Source: Hoeflea phototrophica DFL-43
GTDB taxonomy: Bacteria > Pseudomonadota > Alphaproteobacteria > Rhizobiales > Rhizobiaceae
NCBI RefSeq assembly: GCF_000154705.2
Contig: NZ_CM002917.1
Location: forward strand, 1,506,461 to 1,570,460
Length of the DNA stretch: 64,000 bases
Direction: 5' to 3'
This document shows, one piece after another, positions 17,841 to 33,581 of the stretch. The notes below the pieces were generated by a model that was not told the origin of the DNA, searched no databases, and saw only the letters and a program-made list of their open reading frames with translations. A program made the translations under genes and the position numbers. How positions within the stretch are numbered: the stretch's first letter is position 1; each line of letters starts with the position of its first letter.

Positions 17841-18683
17841 TCATGCCCGCGCTGCTGCGCGGGATGTTTTTGGATCCGATTTTGAGAGATTTGCGCCCGA
17901 ATTGTCCCGGGTTGGCGGTGATTGTTTTTTGGTCTTGCGTTCCATGGCCCAGGCCCAGAGCGCGGAATCGCGAATGGGCAGCACCAGAAAGAGATGCTCA
18001 AGCAGCGCCAGCGCTGCGAAACAGGCCAGCAACGTCCACTTGGCGGCGTCGTGTTCGGTGCCGGCATTTGCTGCGGCATTCGACAACCAGCCCAGAAGCA
18101 CCGCGCTGGCCGACAGCGAAACATAGAACCAGCCGCTGGTCCTGTCGGTGCGGAAATAGCTTTTGAGATAGGACAGCCGGTCGGGCAGCATGTCGCTGAT
18201 GGCGTGCCGCGCGCCCAGATAGATGTTGAGCTTGGTCGAGATCCGCATCACCCACATCAGCATGAAGGTCAGAAGCCCGGTGGTGTTGTCCGCACCTGCC
18301 ATGAACCAGATCAGCGCAATCACCGTGGCTGCCAGCGCCAGCTCGTGATCGCGAACGGTCAGAAAGGCTGCGCGGAACCGCGATGTTTCGACCGGCGCCT
18401 GACCGGCCTCGATCCGCCGCGGTCCGGTCAGCAGTCCGATCAGGAATGTGGTTTCGTGCCAGGCCCACAGCGCCAGTGCGGAGAAGAAGGCGACATAGGC
18501 CGAGGACACCGTGGTTTGGTCATGCGTGGCCACAAGCCCCGCAATGCCTGCCAGGGCGACGCCGGTGGCAAGCGCCATCACGGCACCGAGATGCCGGCTT
18601 CCTGCCCGCGCCAGCGCCAGCACCAGCCCGGTGGCGACCCACCAGGCGATGCTTGCGACAGCGATTGCGGACAGGAAGGCCAT
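17841..18683 (-). CDS. puhE: PuhE, photosynthetic complex assembly membrane protein
   Basis: This 280-aa integral membrane protein of the PuhE family (DUF3623) has about seven hydrophobic segments. Recognisable family stretches are [36 protein letters not shown] and [13 protein letters not shown]. In Rhodobacter PuhE modulates bacteriochlorophyll production and complex assembly. It lies between acsF (8-base gap) and hemA. The C-terminal 35 residues are polar and Lys/Ser-rich. Confidence 0.9.
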   Translation of the reverse strand: MAFLSAIAVASIAWWVATGLVLALARAGSRHLGAVMALATGVALAGIAGLVATHDQTTVSSAYVAFFSALALWAWHETTFLIGLLTGPRRIEAGQAPVETSRFRAAFLTVRDHELALAATVIALIWFMAGADNTTGLLTFMLMWVMRISTKLNIYLGARHAISDMLPDRLSYLKSYFRTDRTSGWFYVSLSASAVLLGWLSNAAANAGTEHDAAKWTLLACFAALALLEHLFLVLPIRDSALWAWAMERKTKKQSPPTRDNSGANLSKSDPKTSRAAARA

Positions 18684-18691
18684 GTTCGCTC

Positions 18692-19780
18692 CTACCAGAC
18701 CGGCTGAAGCCGGCTTTTGACCGGGATTGTGTTGCTCTTGGTCGGGATCATGTAGAGCCGGGCAAAGGTCAGACCGGCACGGCCCATGTGAAAGGCCTTG
18801 GCGACCTTGCCGAAGATCCCGCCGCGTTCCTGGGCGGCATTGACCTGATCATTGATCCGGTTGAGCTTGCGCACACAGGCGATGAAGGCCGGATGATCCA
18901 GATCGAGCGTGATCGGGAACACCTGCTTGGTGATCTCGCTTGTCAGACGGAAGACCTTCATGTCGTAGTCTTCGATGTCCACATCAAGCGCCTTGTGGAA
19001 CGCCGGACGGGCATGGTCGCGCACATACATGGTTGCGAACACAGCAAGCAGGAAGAACTTGATCCAGTAGACATTGGCGCCCGAAAGCAGCTTCGGGTCC
19101 GACCGCATGATCAGCGAGAAGGCCTCGCCATGACGGAACTCGTCATTGCACCATTCCTGGAACCATTTGAAGATCGGATGGAAGCGCTTGTCAGGATGCT
19201 TCTCCAGGTGCCGGTAGATGGTGATGTAGCGGGCATAGCCGATCTTTTCCGACAGATACGTCGCGTAGTAGATGAATTTCGGCCGGAAGTAGGTGTATTT
19301 CTTCGCCTTGGCGAGAAAGCCCATATTTACGCCGATGTTGAACTCCTTGAGCGCGTCATTGATGAAGCCGGCATGGCGGCTTTCATCACGGCTCATAAGC
19401 CCGAACAGCTCGCAGATCTCCTTGTTCTTGCCGCGCCGCTTCATCTCCTTGTAGAGCACGCAGCCCGAGAATTCTGCGGTCAGTGAAGAGACCAGGAAGT
19501 CGATGAATTCGCGGCGCAGCTCATCTGGAAGCGCGTCGATATCGATCTCGTCCCAGTCTTCATTGCGCTTGAAGTGTCCCTTGTTGGGGTCTGAACGCAT
19601 TTCGGCGATCAAAGCATCCCATTCCTCACGGACACCGGAGACATCGAGACGGTCCATCTCGTCAAAATCCGTGGTGTAGAACCGTGGATTGAGCATGGTC
19701 GATTCGACTGCTGTCTTGGTGGTTTCGTTGATGTCGGCGGTCTTGCCGCCACGGTCTGGTGTTTCAACGTGCTTGTTCAT
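18692..19780 (-). CDS. acsF: Oxygen-dependent Mg-protoporphyrin IX monomethyl ester cyclase
   Basis: AcsF forms the fifth (isocyclic) ring of chlorophylls using O2. The diiron site is visible: E103 region TAEFSG, E133-x-x-H136 (DESRH) and E214-x-x-H217 (DEFRH). The 362-aa length is typical. No oxygen-independent bchE is present in the window, so this cluster supports ring closure only with oxygen, as in aerobic anoxygenic phototrophs. The start overlaps the stop of the upstream bciE by four bases. Confidence 0.96.
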   Translation of the reverse strand: MNKHVETPDRGGKTADINETTKTAVESTMLNPRFYTTDFDEMDRLDVSGVREEWDALIAEMRSDPNKGHFKRNEDWDEIDIDALPDELRREFIDFLVSSLTAEFSGCVLYKEMKRRGKNKEICELFGLMSRDESRHAGFINDALKEFNIGVNMGFLAKAKKYTYFRPKFIYYATYLSEKIGYARYITIYRHLEKHPDKRFHPIFKWFQEWCNDEFRHGEAFSLIMRSDPKLLSGANVYWIKFFLLAVFATMYVRDHARPAFHKALDVDIEDYDMKVFRLTSEITKQVFPITLDLDHPAFIACVRKLNRINDQVNAAQERGGIFGKVAKAFHMGRAGLTFARLYMIPTKSNTIPVKSRLQPVW

Positions 19781-20082
19781 GCCCGTGCCCTCTCGGAAAA
19801 GCTGAATTCACACAGTTCCATGAATTCGAAATCGCCTGTTGCCCGGGTCCAGCCGCGCTCCAGCGCGCTTGCACGGGTGATGGTGGCGGTACGGCGGAAC
19901 GTCTCGCAATGGCCATAGGGCACTTCGACAGGTGAGCCGTGAACCATCACTTCGTCACCGGGATGAACAACCACCCCGTTGTCAAAACGCACATGGGCGC
20001 CGAGTTCCTCAAAGGTGTTGTTGATTTCGATGGTGCAAGGAACCTCTTCCCTGCGCCTTCCTATCAGTGGTGTTTTGCTCAT
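19777..20082 (-). CDS. bciE: Auxiliary subunit of the alphaproteobacterial cyclase
   Basis: This 101-aa soluble protein is encoded immediately upstream of acsF with an ATGA overlap. Its features are a central [23 protein letters not shown] stretch and a Phe/Glu-rich end. Position and size match BciE, the small protein reported as required by AcsF in alphaproteobacteria such as Rhodobacter sphaeroides (established for that group; I identify this copy mainly by context). Four-base overlaps on both sides point to stoichiometric translation with puhC and acsF. Confidence 0.78.
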   Translation of the reverse strand: MSKTPLIGRRREEVPCTIEINNTFEELGAHVRFDNGVVVHPGDEVMVHGSPVEVPYGHCETFRRTATITRASALERGWTRATGDFEFMELCEFSFSERARA

Positions 20083-20585
20083 GGCTTCTCATTCCCTCTC
20101 GAAGCTAGCAGTTGTTCATAGGCGGCGGCATGATCAGGCCCGAAGGCATTCAGATAGATCCGTTCGCCGGTGGCGGTATCGGAGAGCGACACGGCGCCGC
20201 TTTCCCATTTGATGATCCGGTAGGGCTGATCGAGCGGTGTGCCCGCAACCTGCCGGATGCGTGTCAGTCCGCGCAGTGAACCGCGGACGAAACCGCCCTC
20301 TGTGGGCGATAGTGAAGAGATGACCTGGCCGGTGCGTGCGTCGAAGATCGTGATCTCCGTGTCATGCGTGCCGGCGACGACGATGTCCCGGATTGCCTGT
20401 GGCTTGCCCGAAACCTCCTGCATGACGCCAATCCCGGTTGTCATGCCAAAGATGACTGCGGAAAACGCGAAACCGATCAGTCCCAGACCGAGCACCAGCG
20501 GCAGACGCGGAAACCGGCTTGCGGTGCGTTGCCTGGTGGCGGGGCCGCCATGGCCTTGGGGCATGTTCGGTGTCATCGCGTTCAT
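20079..20585 (-). CDS. puhC: PuhC, photosynthetic complex assembly protein
   Basis: This 168-aa protein has one N-terminal membrane helix (about residues 29-47, LPLVLGLGLIGFAFSAVIF). It is followed by a periplasmic beta-rich domain with IVVAGTHDTEITIFDARTG and a FVRGSLRGLTRIRQ segment, both typical of PuhC. In Rhodobacter it aids reorganisation of the RC-LH1 complex. It sits 4 bases after puhB and overlaps bciE by four bases. Confidence 0.92.
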   Translation of the reverse strand: MNAMTPNMPQGHGGPATRQRTASRFPRLPLVLGLGLIGFAFSAVIFGMTTGIGVMQEVSGKPQAIRDIVVAGTHDTEITIFDARTGQVISSLSPTEGGFVRGSLRGLTRIRQVAGTPLDQPYRIIKWESGAVSLSDTATGERIYLNAFGPDHAAAYEQLLASRGNEKP

Positions 20586-20589
20586 GGGT

Positions 20590-21261
20590 CTACTCCGCCG
20601 CTTCGATCAGCCGGCCTGCATCCGCAGGGGTGCTCGTGTTGCGTTGGGCCACGGCAGGCGCATCAATCGAGCGGCTTCCTGCAAGGGCTGCCGAGAGCAC
20701 ATTGCCTGCGATCGCCACCTCCTTGAGGCAGATCATTTGCGGCATCAGCGCACCTTTCTTGAACCCGCGCACATGCGGCCAGAACACAAGCCAGGACAGC
20801 TTGTCGCCAGGCGCAAGTGTCAGCGCGATGTCGCCGCAACCATTCTTGTCCTCACGCATGTCGGCGGACACGATGCGGGTGAAGGGAAGGTTGAAGGTGG
20901 CCGACAGGGCCACGCCGATTCGCATCACAACCCGCTTGTTGGTGATGGTGTACATCGTGGTTTTCTGAACGCCCCAGGCAAAGGCTTCGAGCAGCGCAAT
21001 CGCCATGGCGCACAGGACGGCGAGCGCACCGGACGAGAACAGGATCTCGCTCACCATGCGTCCGTCATAGATCCCGGCGGAAACATTCCAGATCACCAGC
21101 ACCGCGAAGTAGCCCGCAATCCAGCGCGTCTTCATAATCTGGCGGGAGACCTGCGCCGAGGACGGCGCGCCTTGCCACAGGATCATTTCGCCCTTGGGCA
21201 ACCGGCCAGGAAGGCCGGGCACCGGTTCGTAGTCGTGTTCGGGGCCGCCGGTCTCGCTCAT
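20590..21261 (-). CDS. puhB: PuhB, reaction-centre assembly protein
   Basis: This 223-aa membrane protein of the PuhB family has a PH-like domain. The N-terminus reads PEHDYEPVPGLPGRLPKGE, then ILWQGAPS, two or three hydrophobic helices, and the YTITNKRVVMRIG motif common to bacterial PH domains. PuhB promotes early reaction-centre assembly in Rhodobacter. Its start overlaps the puhA stop by four bases. Confidence 0.93.
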   Translation of the reverse strand: MSETGGPEHDYEPVPGLPGRLPKGEMILWQGAPSSAQVSRQIMKTRWIAGYFAVLVIWNVSAGIYDGRMVSEILFSSGALAVLCAMAIALLEAFAWGVQKTTMYTITNKRVVMRIGVALSATFNLPFTRIVSADMREDKNGCGDIALTLAPGDKLSWLVFWPHVRGFKKGALMPQMICLKEVAIAGNVLSAALAGSRSIDAPAVAQRNTSTPADAGRLIEAAE

Positions 21262-22055
21262 GCCAGCGGCTCCTGACGGTTCGGTGTGGCGTAAAGCAGG
21301 CCGGATCCGAAATAGGCGGTGACCTTTTCCTCTTCTAGAAGCGTGATGCTGTCAGCATCCTTGAGGCCCGGCACCACAGCGAACTGTTCGCCCTTGAGCG
21401 CATGGACGTAGAAGATGCGCTCGCCATCACGGGTCTTGCGGAAGACGCCGAAATTCATCGGAACCAGGATCTGCCGTGGGGTTTCGCCCACTTCCGTGGT
21501 CACTTCGAGATAGCGCAGCATCTGCTCGGAGCGGTCCACCCAGATGTCGCTGATCGTGCCGGCCACCACCAGGTCGAAGCCGACGACGCGCGTGCCGACC
21601 GGATCGATGTCCTCTTTCGTTACCTTGAAGTCGGTTGCCACCCGCAGCGGCACGATCTTGGCTTTGCCGTCATGGGCCATGTCAGGTGTGTCGGCCCGCA
21701 TCGCCCAGGAGCCGGGGCCGATGGAATCGAGCATCGGATTGTCGCCATTGGGCACATAGGGTGCGCCTGAGAAATTCGCAATCTTGTAGGCCGGTAGCGG
21801 CCGTTCCGCATTGTCGCGCGCGGCATTGGGCACCGAGACTTCGCCATGGCCATGGGGCAGCAGGAAGGTCTTTGCCGGAGGCAGGAACAGCCAGTCATCC
21901 TTGTTGAACGCGCCTGACTGATCGGCTTCCAGCGGATAGCCTTCGCGGCGGTCTTCCTGCCTCAGGTAGAACAGCAAAAGCGCGAAGAACACCCAGAACG
22001 CATACAACGTGACCTGGGCCACATCGATGTAGCTTGTGATGGCTCCGGTTTCCAT
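21258..22055 (-). CDS. puhA: Photosynthetic reaction centre H subunit
   Basis: The H subunit caps the L/M pair on the cytoplasmic side and guides protons to QB. It has one N-terminal helix (VTLYAFWVFFALLLFYLRQEDRREGYP region, cut here) and a beta-rich cytoplasmic domain with DIWVDRSEQMLRYLEV. The ATG at 22055 is preceded by AAAGGAGAG and gives 265 aa, the family length; a longer frame to 22211 overlaps lhaA and is rejected. Confidence 0.97.
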   Translation of the reverse strand: METGAITSYIDVAQVTLYAFWVFFALLLFYLRQEDRREGYPLEADQSGAFNKDDWLFLPPAKTFLLPHGHGEVSVPNAARDNAERPLPAYKIANFSGAPYVPNGDNPMLDSIGPGSWAMRADTPDMAHDGKAKIVPLRVATDFKVTKEDIDPVGTRVVGFDLVVAGTISDIWVDRSEQMLRYLEVTTEVGETPRQILVPMNFGVFRKTRDGERIFYVHALKGEQFAVVPGLKDADSITLLEEEKVTAYFGSGLLYATPNRQEPLA

Positions 22056-22083
22056 GACGTCTCTCCTTTTTGCGCGCGGCTGT

Positions 22084-23526
22084 TCAGCCGGGCAATTCTG
22101 CAAGTCCGAAGCGCGGGCTCCGGCTCTGTTGTGTGGTTTGGCGCCGGGCGGCGAGTGGCCCGAGAGCCACGATCGCCGCAAACAGCAGCCCGATTTCAAG
22201 ATGGTAGACAACGCTGTACCCGGCAGCCGGCGCCATCAGCGCGGCCCCCGGTTCGGCATTTGCAAGAAGTGTGTTGACCCCGTCGCGGATCAGCCCGCCC
22301 GCAGCCAGTCCTATGCCGATGGCGCTGGCCTGCACCGCGCCCCAGGCGCCGATCGCCATGCCGTTGTCGGACTTTTCGGCGATATCCATCGCGGCAAGCA
22401 TGGTGCAGACGGCAAACAGCCCGCCGCCGAAACCGATAACCCCGGCGCCGGCGCGAAACAGATTGGCCGCATGAAGCGGTTCGGCGAAGATGATGGCCGA
22501 GAAACCGGTGATGCCGGTGACCAGGCCCAGCGCTGCCAACCGGTACATGTTGGCGCCTTTCTGCAAGGCCCGCCCGGCATGGGCAAAGCCGATCAGTGTG
22601 CCGGCAGCCCAGATGGCCGTCAGCAGCGTTGTCTGGCTCACCGACAGCTTGAGCACTTCGCCGCCATATGGTTCGAGCAGGACGTCCTGCATCGAGAACG
22701 CGCAGGAGCCGAGCGCCACGGCCACGAGCAGCCGCATCGTGCCCTTTTCCTTGCGGTATTTTGCAAAGGCTTCGGAGAAGCGAATGGTCGGCCGGTTGTG
22801 GCTCGTTGCCACCGGGTTGCGCGGTTCCTGTTTCCACAGGCAGATGATGTTGAGTGCGACAGTGGCGACCGCGGCCCCCTGGACCACCTGGATCAGTGTC
22901 TTTGGCGAATAGTCTCTGAGCAGCCAGGCGAACACCACCGAGGAAATCAGCATGCCGACCAGCAGCATCACATACATCAGCGCCACCACGCGCGGACGGT
23001 TGTCCTCGGCAGACAGGTCTGTCGCCAGCGCCAGACCCGCGGTCTGCGCCATGTGCATGCCGATGCCGGTGAGCAGGAAGGCGAGCAGTGCGCCCGCAGG
23101 CCCGGCCCATTCCGGGCCGGTGGTCTGGGACTGCAGCAGCAGCAGCGCGAATGGCATGATCGCCAGTCCGCCAAACTGCAGGATGGTGCCAAGCCAGATA
23201 TAGGGCACGCGGCGCACCCCGAGTGCGGATTTGTAGGTGTCGGAGCGATGCCCGATCAACGCCCTGAACGGCGCTGCCAGAACCGGAATCGCAATCATCA
23301 AGGCCACCAGCGAGGTCGGCACGCCGAGCTCGACGATCATCACCCGGTTGAGCGTGCCGGTCAGAAGCACCGCCGCCAGGCCGATCGACCACTGGAACAT
23401 CGACAACCGCATCAGCCGCCCAAGCGGCAGATCCTCGGAAGCCGCATCTGCAAACGGCAGGTAGCGCGGGCCGAGCGACTTCCAGGTGTCGAGCATCTTG
23501 CGGTTGGCTTTGGCGACGAGGGTCAT
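22084..23526 (-). CDS. lhaA: LhaA, LH1 assembly protein of the PucC/BCD family
   Basis: This 480-aa, roughly 12-helix major-facilitator-like protein is needed for LH1 assembly in Rhodobacter, possibly delivering bacteriochlorophyll to antenna polypeptides. Family features: MFQWSIGLAAVLLTGTLNRVMIVEL in the first helices (cut), FRALIGHRSDTYKSALGVRRVPYIW, and DVLLEPYGGEVL. It lies between bchM (four-base overlap) and puhA, the standard position of lhaA. It is a paralogue of the gene at 36.2 kb. Confidence 0.93.
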   Translation of the reverse strand: MTLVAKANRKMLDTWKSLGPRYLPFADAASEDLPLGRLMRLSMFQWSIGLAAVLLTGTLNRVMIVELGVPTSLVALMIAIPVLAAPFRALIGHRSDTYKSALGVRRVPYIWLGTILQFGGLAIMPFALLLLQSQTTGPEWAGPAGALLAFLLTGIGMHMAQTAGLALATDLSAEDNRPRVVALMYVMLLVGMLISSVVFAWLLRDYSPKTLIQVVQGAAVATVALNIICLWKQEPRNPVATSHNRPTIRFSEAFAKYRKEKGTMRLLVAVALGSCAFSMQDVLLEPYGGEVLKLSVSQTTLLTAIWAAGTLIGFAHAGRALQKGANMYRLAALGLVTGITGFSAIIFAEPLHAANLFRAGAGVIGFGGGLFAVCTMLAAMDIAEKSDNGMAIGAWGAVQASAIGIGLAAGGLIRDGVNTLLANAEPGAALMAPAAGYSVVYHLEIGLLFAAIVALGPLAARRQTTQQSRSPRFGLAELPG

Positions 23527-24224
23527 GAGCGTGCAAGCTCCTGAGCCTCGGAGATGTAAAATCCGGTGGAGATCCGGGTCGGGGGAGCTGACTGCCAGCC
23601 GGCCATGTCGGCGCGTGACAGCGTTGTCGCAATCAGCCGCTCGATGGCCACAGGCTGGATCGCCGGAGACCGGTCGCCGCGTGGAAACAGTTTGCCGGCC
23701 GCTTGCATCACCACCAGAGGCTTGGTGCGCGGTGCCAGCGTGAACACCATCTTGCGCGAGGTGCGCCTGGCCAGTCCGGCAATCGCATTGGCGGCGGCTT
23801 CGGCGTTGTAGTGGATAAGAGCGTCCATCGAGATGACCGCATCGAACTCGCCGTGCTCGGGAGCCAGCATGTCGCCTGCCTCAAGCGTGACGGTGCCGCC
23901 ATTGCGGATCGCGGGCAGGCCTTGAATGGCATGCTCGATCATCTGCGGTGAAAGATCGACGCCCAGGACATCAGCGCCGCGATGGGCCAGTTCGATGGCC
24001 AGCACACCGCCGCCGCAGCCTGCATCGAGAATCCGCCAGCCGCTCAGATCGGCCGGAAACCGGTCGAGAATGGCATTGCGCATGGCCTCGCGCCCGGCAC
24101 GCACCGTGGCACGCACGCCGGAGACCTTCTCGGTCGAGGTCAAGCGTTTCCAGGCATCGAGCGCGGTGCGGTCGAAGTAGGTCCGGATTTCGTCCCGGCG
24201 CTTGATGTAGGCGGCGTCATGCAT
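23523..24224 (-). CDS. bchM: Mg-protoporphyrin IX methyltransferase
   Basis: BchM methylates the C13 propionate of Mg-protoporphyrin using S-adenosylmethionine, producing the AcsF substrate. SAM motif I is ILDAGCGGGVLAIELAHRGADVLGVD (residues about 62-87, cut), and FDAVISMDALIHY is motif-II-like. The 233-aa length is normal. It follows bchL by 9 bases and overlaps lhaA by four. Confidence 0.95.
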   Translation of the reverse strand: MHDAAYIKRRDEIRTYFDRTALDAWKRLTSTEKVSGVRATVRAGREAMRNAILDRFPADLSGWRILDAGCGGGVLAIELAHRGADVLGVDLSPQMIEHAIQGLPAIRNGGTVTLEAGDMLAPEHGEFDAVISMDALIHYNAEAAANAIAGLARRTSRKMVFTLAPRTKPLVVMQAAGKLFPRGDRSPAIQPVAIERLIATTLSRADMAGWQSAPPTRISTGFYISEAQELARS

Positions 24225-24233
24225 CTGCGGGTC

Positions 24234-28907
<4,674 letters not shown>

Positions 28908-28933
<26 letters not shown>

Positions 28934-30509
28934 CGTACAATGTCTCGATGGTGATCGGATTGAGCCCGTTCTCGGTGGCATAGGTTTCGGTGTTGCGCCG
29001 CGCCTTTCCGCGGACGAAGAAGGGGATTTTGCGCAGTTCGCGCTCGGCATCGCTGGTCCATGACGGTTGGTCGTCATTGGCCGCGGTGGAGGTTGCAGCG
29101 GCAACGTCCGGAGCAGGAGTCTCTGCAGCAACTGCGGCTTGTTCATCCCGCGCGTCCGGCTGGTGGCCGGCGGCAGGACCGCCATGGCTCAGATGCGAAG
29201 ATCCGGCGTCGTCATGGAATTCAAAGTCGCCACGGAACATCTGCAACAGATGCTCTTCAAGGCCCATCATCAGCGGGTGCACCCAGCTGTCGAAGATCAC
29301 ATTCGCGCCCTCATGCCCCATCTGCGGCGAGTAGCGTGCGGGGAAATCCTGCACATGCACCGGGCTTGAGATCACTGCGCATGGGAGCCTTAGCCGCTTG
29401 GCGGCGTGGCGCTCCATCTGGGTTCCGAGCACCAGTTCCGGCTGTGCCGCAATGATGGCGTCCTCGACATCGAGGTGGTTGTCCGAGATCAGCGGCTCGA
29501 CGCCGTATTTCGCGGCCGCCTCGCGTACGTCGCGGGCAAATTCGCGGGAATAGGTGCCAAGCCCGCAGACCTTGAAGCCAAGTTCTTCCGATGCGATCCG
29601 GGCCGCGGAAATGGCGTGGGTGGCATCACCGAAGACGAACACCCGCTTGCCGGTCAGATAATTGGAGTCGATCGAGGCCGAATACCACGAGAGCCGCTCC
29701 GCGCCGCTTTCGAGCAGTTCCTGGGGTACCTCGACACCGGCGACCTTCGCCACCTCTGCGACGAAGTCACGTGTTGCACCGACACCGATTGGAATGGTGG
29801 TCACCATTTCCTGGCCGAACTGGCGTTTCAGCCAGCGTGCCGAAGTGTCGGCAATCTCCGGATAGAGCACGATGTTGAAATGGGCCTGCGGGATCCGCGC
29901 CAAATCGGCTGGCGAGGCGCCCAGCGGGGCAACTGTGTTGACCCGGACACCCAGCGATTCAACAAGTCGGACCACCTCGACGATATCGTCACGGTTGCGG
30001 AAACCCAGCGATGTGGGCCCCAGAATGTTGCAGCTTGCCTGTTCGGGCGCTGTTTCCGGCTTTCCGGCACCGCCTGCAAAGGCCCGGACCAGCCGATAGA
30101 AGGTCTCTGCCGCACCCCAGTTTTCCTTTTTCTGATAGGACGGCATCTCCAGTGGCACCACCGGCACATTCAGGCCAAGCGTCTTGGCCAGTCCGCCCGG
30201 ATCATCCTGGATCAGCTCCGCCGTACAGGATGCGCCGACCAGGAGCGCTTGGGGTTTGAACCGCGCGACCGCATCGCGGGCAGCGGTTTTGAAGATTTCG
30301 GCGGTGTCGCCGGAGAGATCGCGCGCCTGGAATGTGGTGTAGGTCACCGGCGGGCGCTTCTTGTTGCGCTCGATCATGGTGAACAGCAAATCCGCATAGG
30401 TGTCGCCCTGTGGCGCGTGCAGCACGAAGTGCACGTCGCGCATCGAATTGGCGACACGCATGGCGCCGACATGGGGCGGGCCTTCATAGGTCCAGACGGT
30501 CAGTTCCAT
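28908..30509 (-). CDS. bchB: Light-independent protochlorophyllide reductase subunit B
   Basis: This 533-aa NifK-like catalytic subunit of DPOR reduces ring D of protochlorophyllide without light. Typical segments: [19 protein letters not shown] at the start, [20 protein letters not shown] and [16 protein letters not shown]. The C-terminal region contains a [30 protein letters not shown] domain (cut; here [13 protein letters not shown]), preceded by an Ala-rich linker around residues 420-470. It starts 3 bases after bchN and overlaps bchH. Confidence 0.96.
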
Positions 30510-30512
30510 GGC

Positions 30513-32317
<1,805 letters not shown>

Positions 32318-32379
32318 CTGGCTCTTTCCCTCTCCACAAGAAACCCTGATGTGAGGAGGTTAGTCACAGTTTTTGAATG

Positions 32380-32413
32380 TGTCAATTTGAATAGACGTCA
32401 ATTACAGTTTACA
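32380..32413. promoter_or_regulatory. PpsR-like operators between bchF and ppaA
   Basis: Two near-consensus boxes overlap: TGT-N12-ACG at 32380-32397 and CGT-N12-ACA at 32396-32413. The first keeps TGTC and GAC; each lacks one outer base. They sit in the 166-bp divergent region between bchF and the putative antirepressor gene, in the AT-rich part expected of promoters. This is where PpsR would control the large bch/puh superoperon and possibly its own operon. Confidence 0.6.
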
Positions 32414-32483
32414 AACGGGATAATTCGTACCATTCTGGTTTTCGTCACGATGGGAGAATCCCCATGAAGGGGGCAGGTGCCCG

Positions 32484-33581
32484 ATGATGGAGACGCAGTT
32501 CCGGGAGCTGAAGTCTTTGCAACGTGCCCCTGTGAGATTGGCTTTCGTGAACGCCGCGGATCGGAGCGGGCAGAAAGGCATCGGGAGCATGCGGAATGAC
32601 CTGGACACCCGTGAACGGAAGACTGGCTCGGCGCACGCGATCGCTGCTTCCAGTGTGAGATCCAAATCCAAAGATGATGAGATACATCATGTCTTGGAGC
32701 GCGCTGTAGTCGGCGCCTGTTTCAAGAACACGATCCTGGGCAAGGATGGGGAAGTGCAACCCAAGCCGTGCGAAGACCCTCAACCTTGCGAAAGCGATGT
32801 GCAGGTGTCGGTGCGCCATCACCGGAAATTGCCGTCAATCAACGGTGCCGGCTGTGGCACCGCAGCCATGGCGGGGATGAAGCGCTTCATCGCTGTGATG
32901 GACAAGGTCTATGCAAAGGTGCTGACCGACGGTGATTTCGATTTCATCGGTTTCATGACTGCGCGCGGGCTTTCGGCAGAAGAGATGCTTGACCTTCTTG
33001 AAGCCTGCGCGGCGCGTTTGGGTGCAGATTGGAACTGTGGTGCGCGCGGGTTCGTCCACGTCACGGTGGCCATGTCGCGGTTGCAGCGGATCTTGACCTC
33101 GCTGGGGCAGGAGAACCGCTGCTTCGACGCAAGGGCGTGCGAGCGCTCGGTCCTGTTCATTGTGCCGCATGGTGAGGCCCATCTTTTTTCGGTGAGCTTG
33201 ATCGAGGAGCGTTTCCGGCTCAAAGGCTGGGAAACGAAACTTCTGCTTGCCGGCAGTTCGGGGGAACTGTCTCGTGTGTTGAAAAACGCACATTTTGAGT
33301 TGATTTGCCTGGCTTGGCTCGACAGCGAGCTAAAGAATCATGTTGAGTCCTTGCTGCACACGGTGCGCACGTCTGTTAATCGGGAGCAGACTTGTGTCAT
33401 TGCAGGCGGTTCGGCCGCGGAGGAAGACTCCGTTTGGTTGAAAGAGCGGGGCGTTGAAAAAGTTTGCAGCAATGCCCAGATCGCAGTATCAGAAGCTGAA
33501 AGGCATGGTGCAAATCGCAATTCGGCACATGGTGTGACTGAAACAACCGGCTCCCTGTTGGAGCCGTCGCGAAGTGCCTGA
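32484..33581 (+). CDS. ppaA: PpaA/AerR-type cobalamin-binding antirepressor
   Basis: The gene lies between bchF and ppsR, the standard place of ppaA/aerR. The C-terminal half (residues about 221-345) looks like a B12-binding Rossmann domain: SVLFIVPHGEAHLFSVSLIEERF (cut), then GWETKLLLAGSSGE. His229 and His233 are candidate cobalt ligands. Family members bind cobalamin and counteract PpsR. At 365 aa from the ATG at 32484 it is long; a start at 32589 (Met36) or later is possible, and alternative starts are known in R. capsulatus AerR. The N-terminal 120 residues are polar and weakly conserved-looking. Confidence 0.82.
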   Translation: MMETQFRELKSLQRAPVRLAFVNAADRSGQKGIGSMRNDLDTRERKTGSAHAIAASSVRSKSKDDEIHHVLERAVVGACFKNTILGKDGEVQPKPCEDPQPCESDVQVSVRHHRKLPSINGAGCGTAAMAGMKRFIAVMDKVYAKVLTDGDFDFIGFMTARGLSAEEMLDLLEACAARLGADWNCGARGFVHVTVAMSRLQRILTSLGQENRCFDARACERSVLFIVPHGEAHLFSVSLIEERFRLKGWETKLLLAGSSGELSRVLKNAHFELICLAWLDSELKNHVESLLHTVRTSVNREQTCVIAGGSAAEEDSVWLKERGVEKVCSNAQIAVSEAERHGANRNSAHGVTETTGSLLEPSRSA

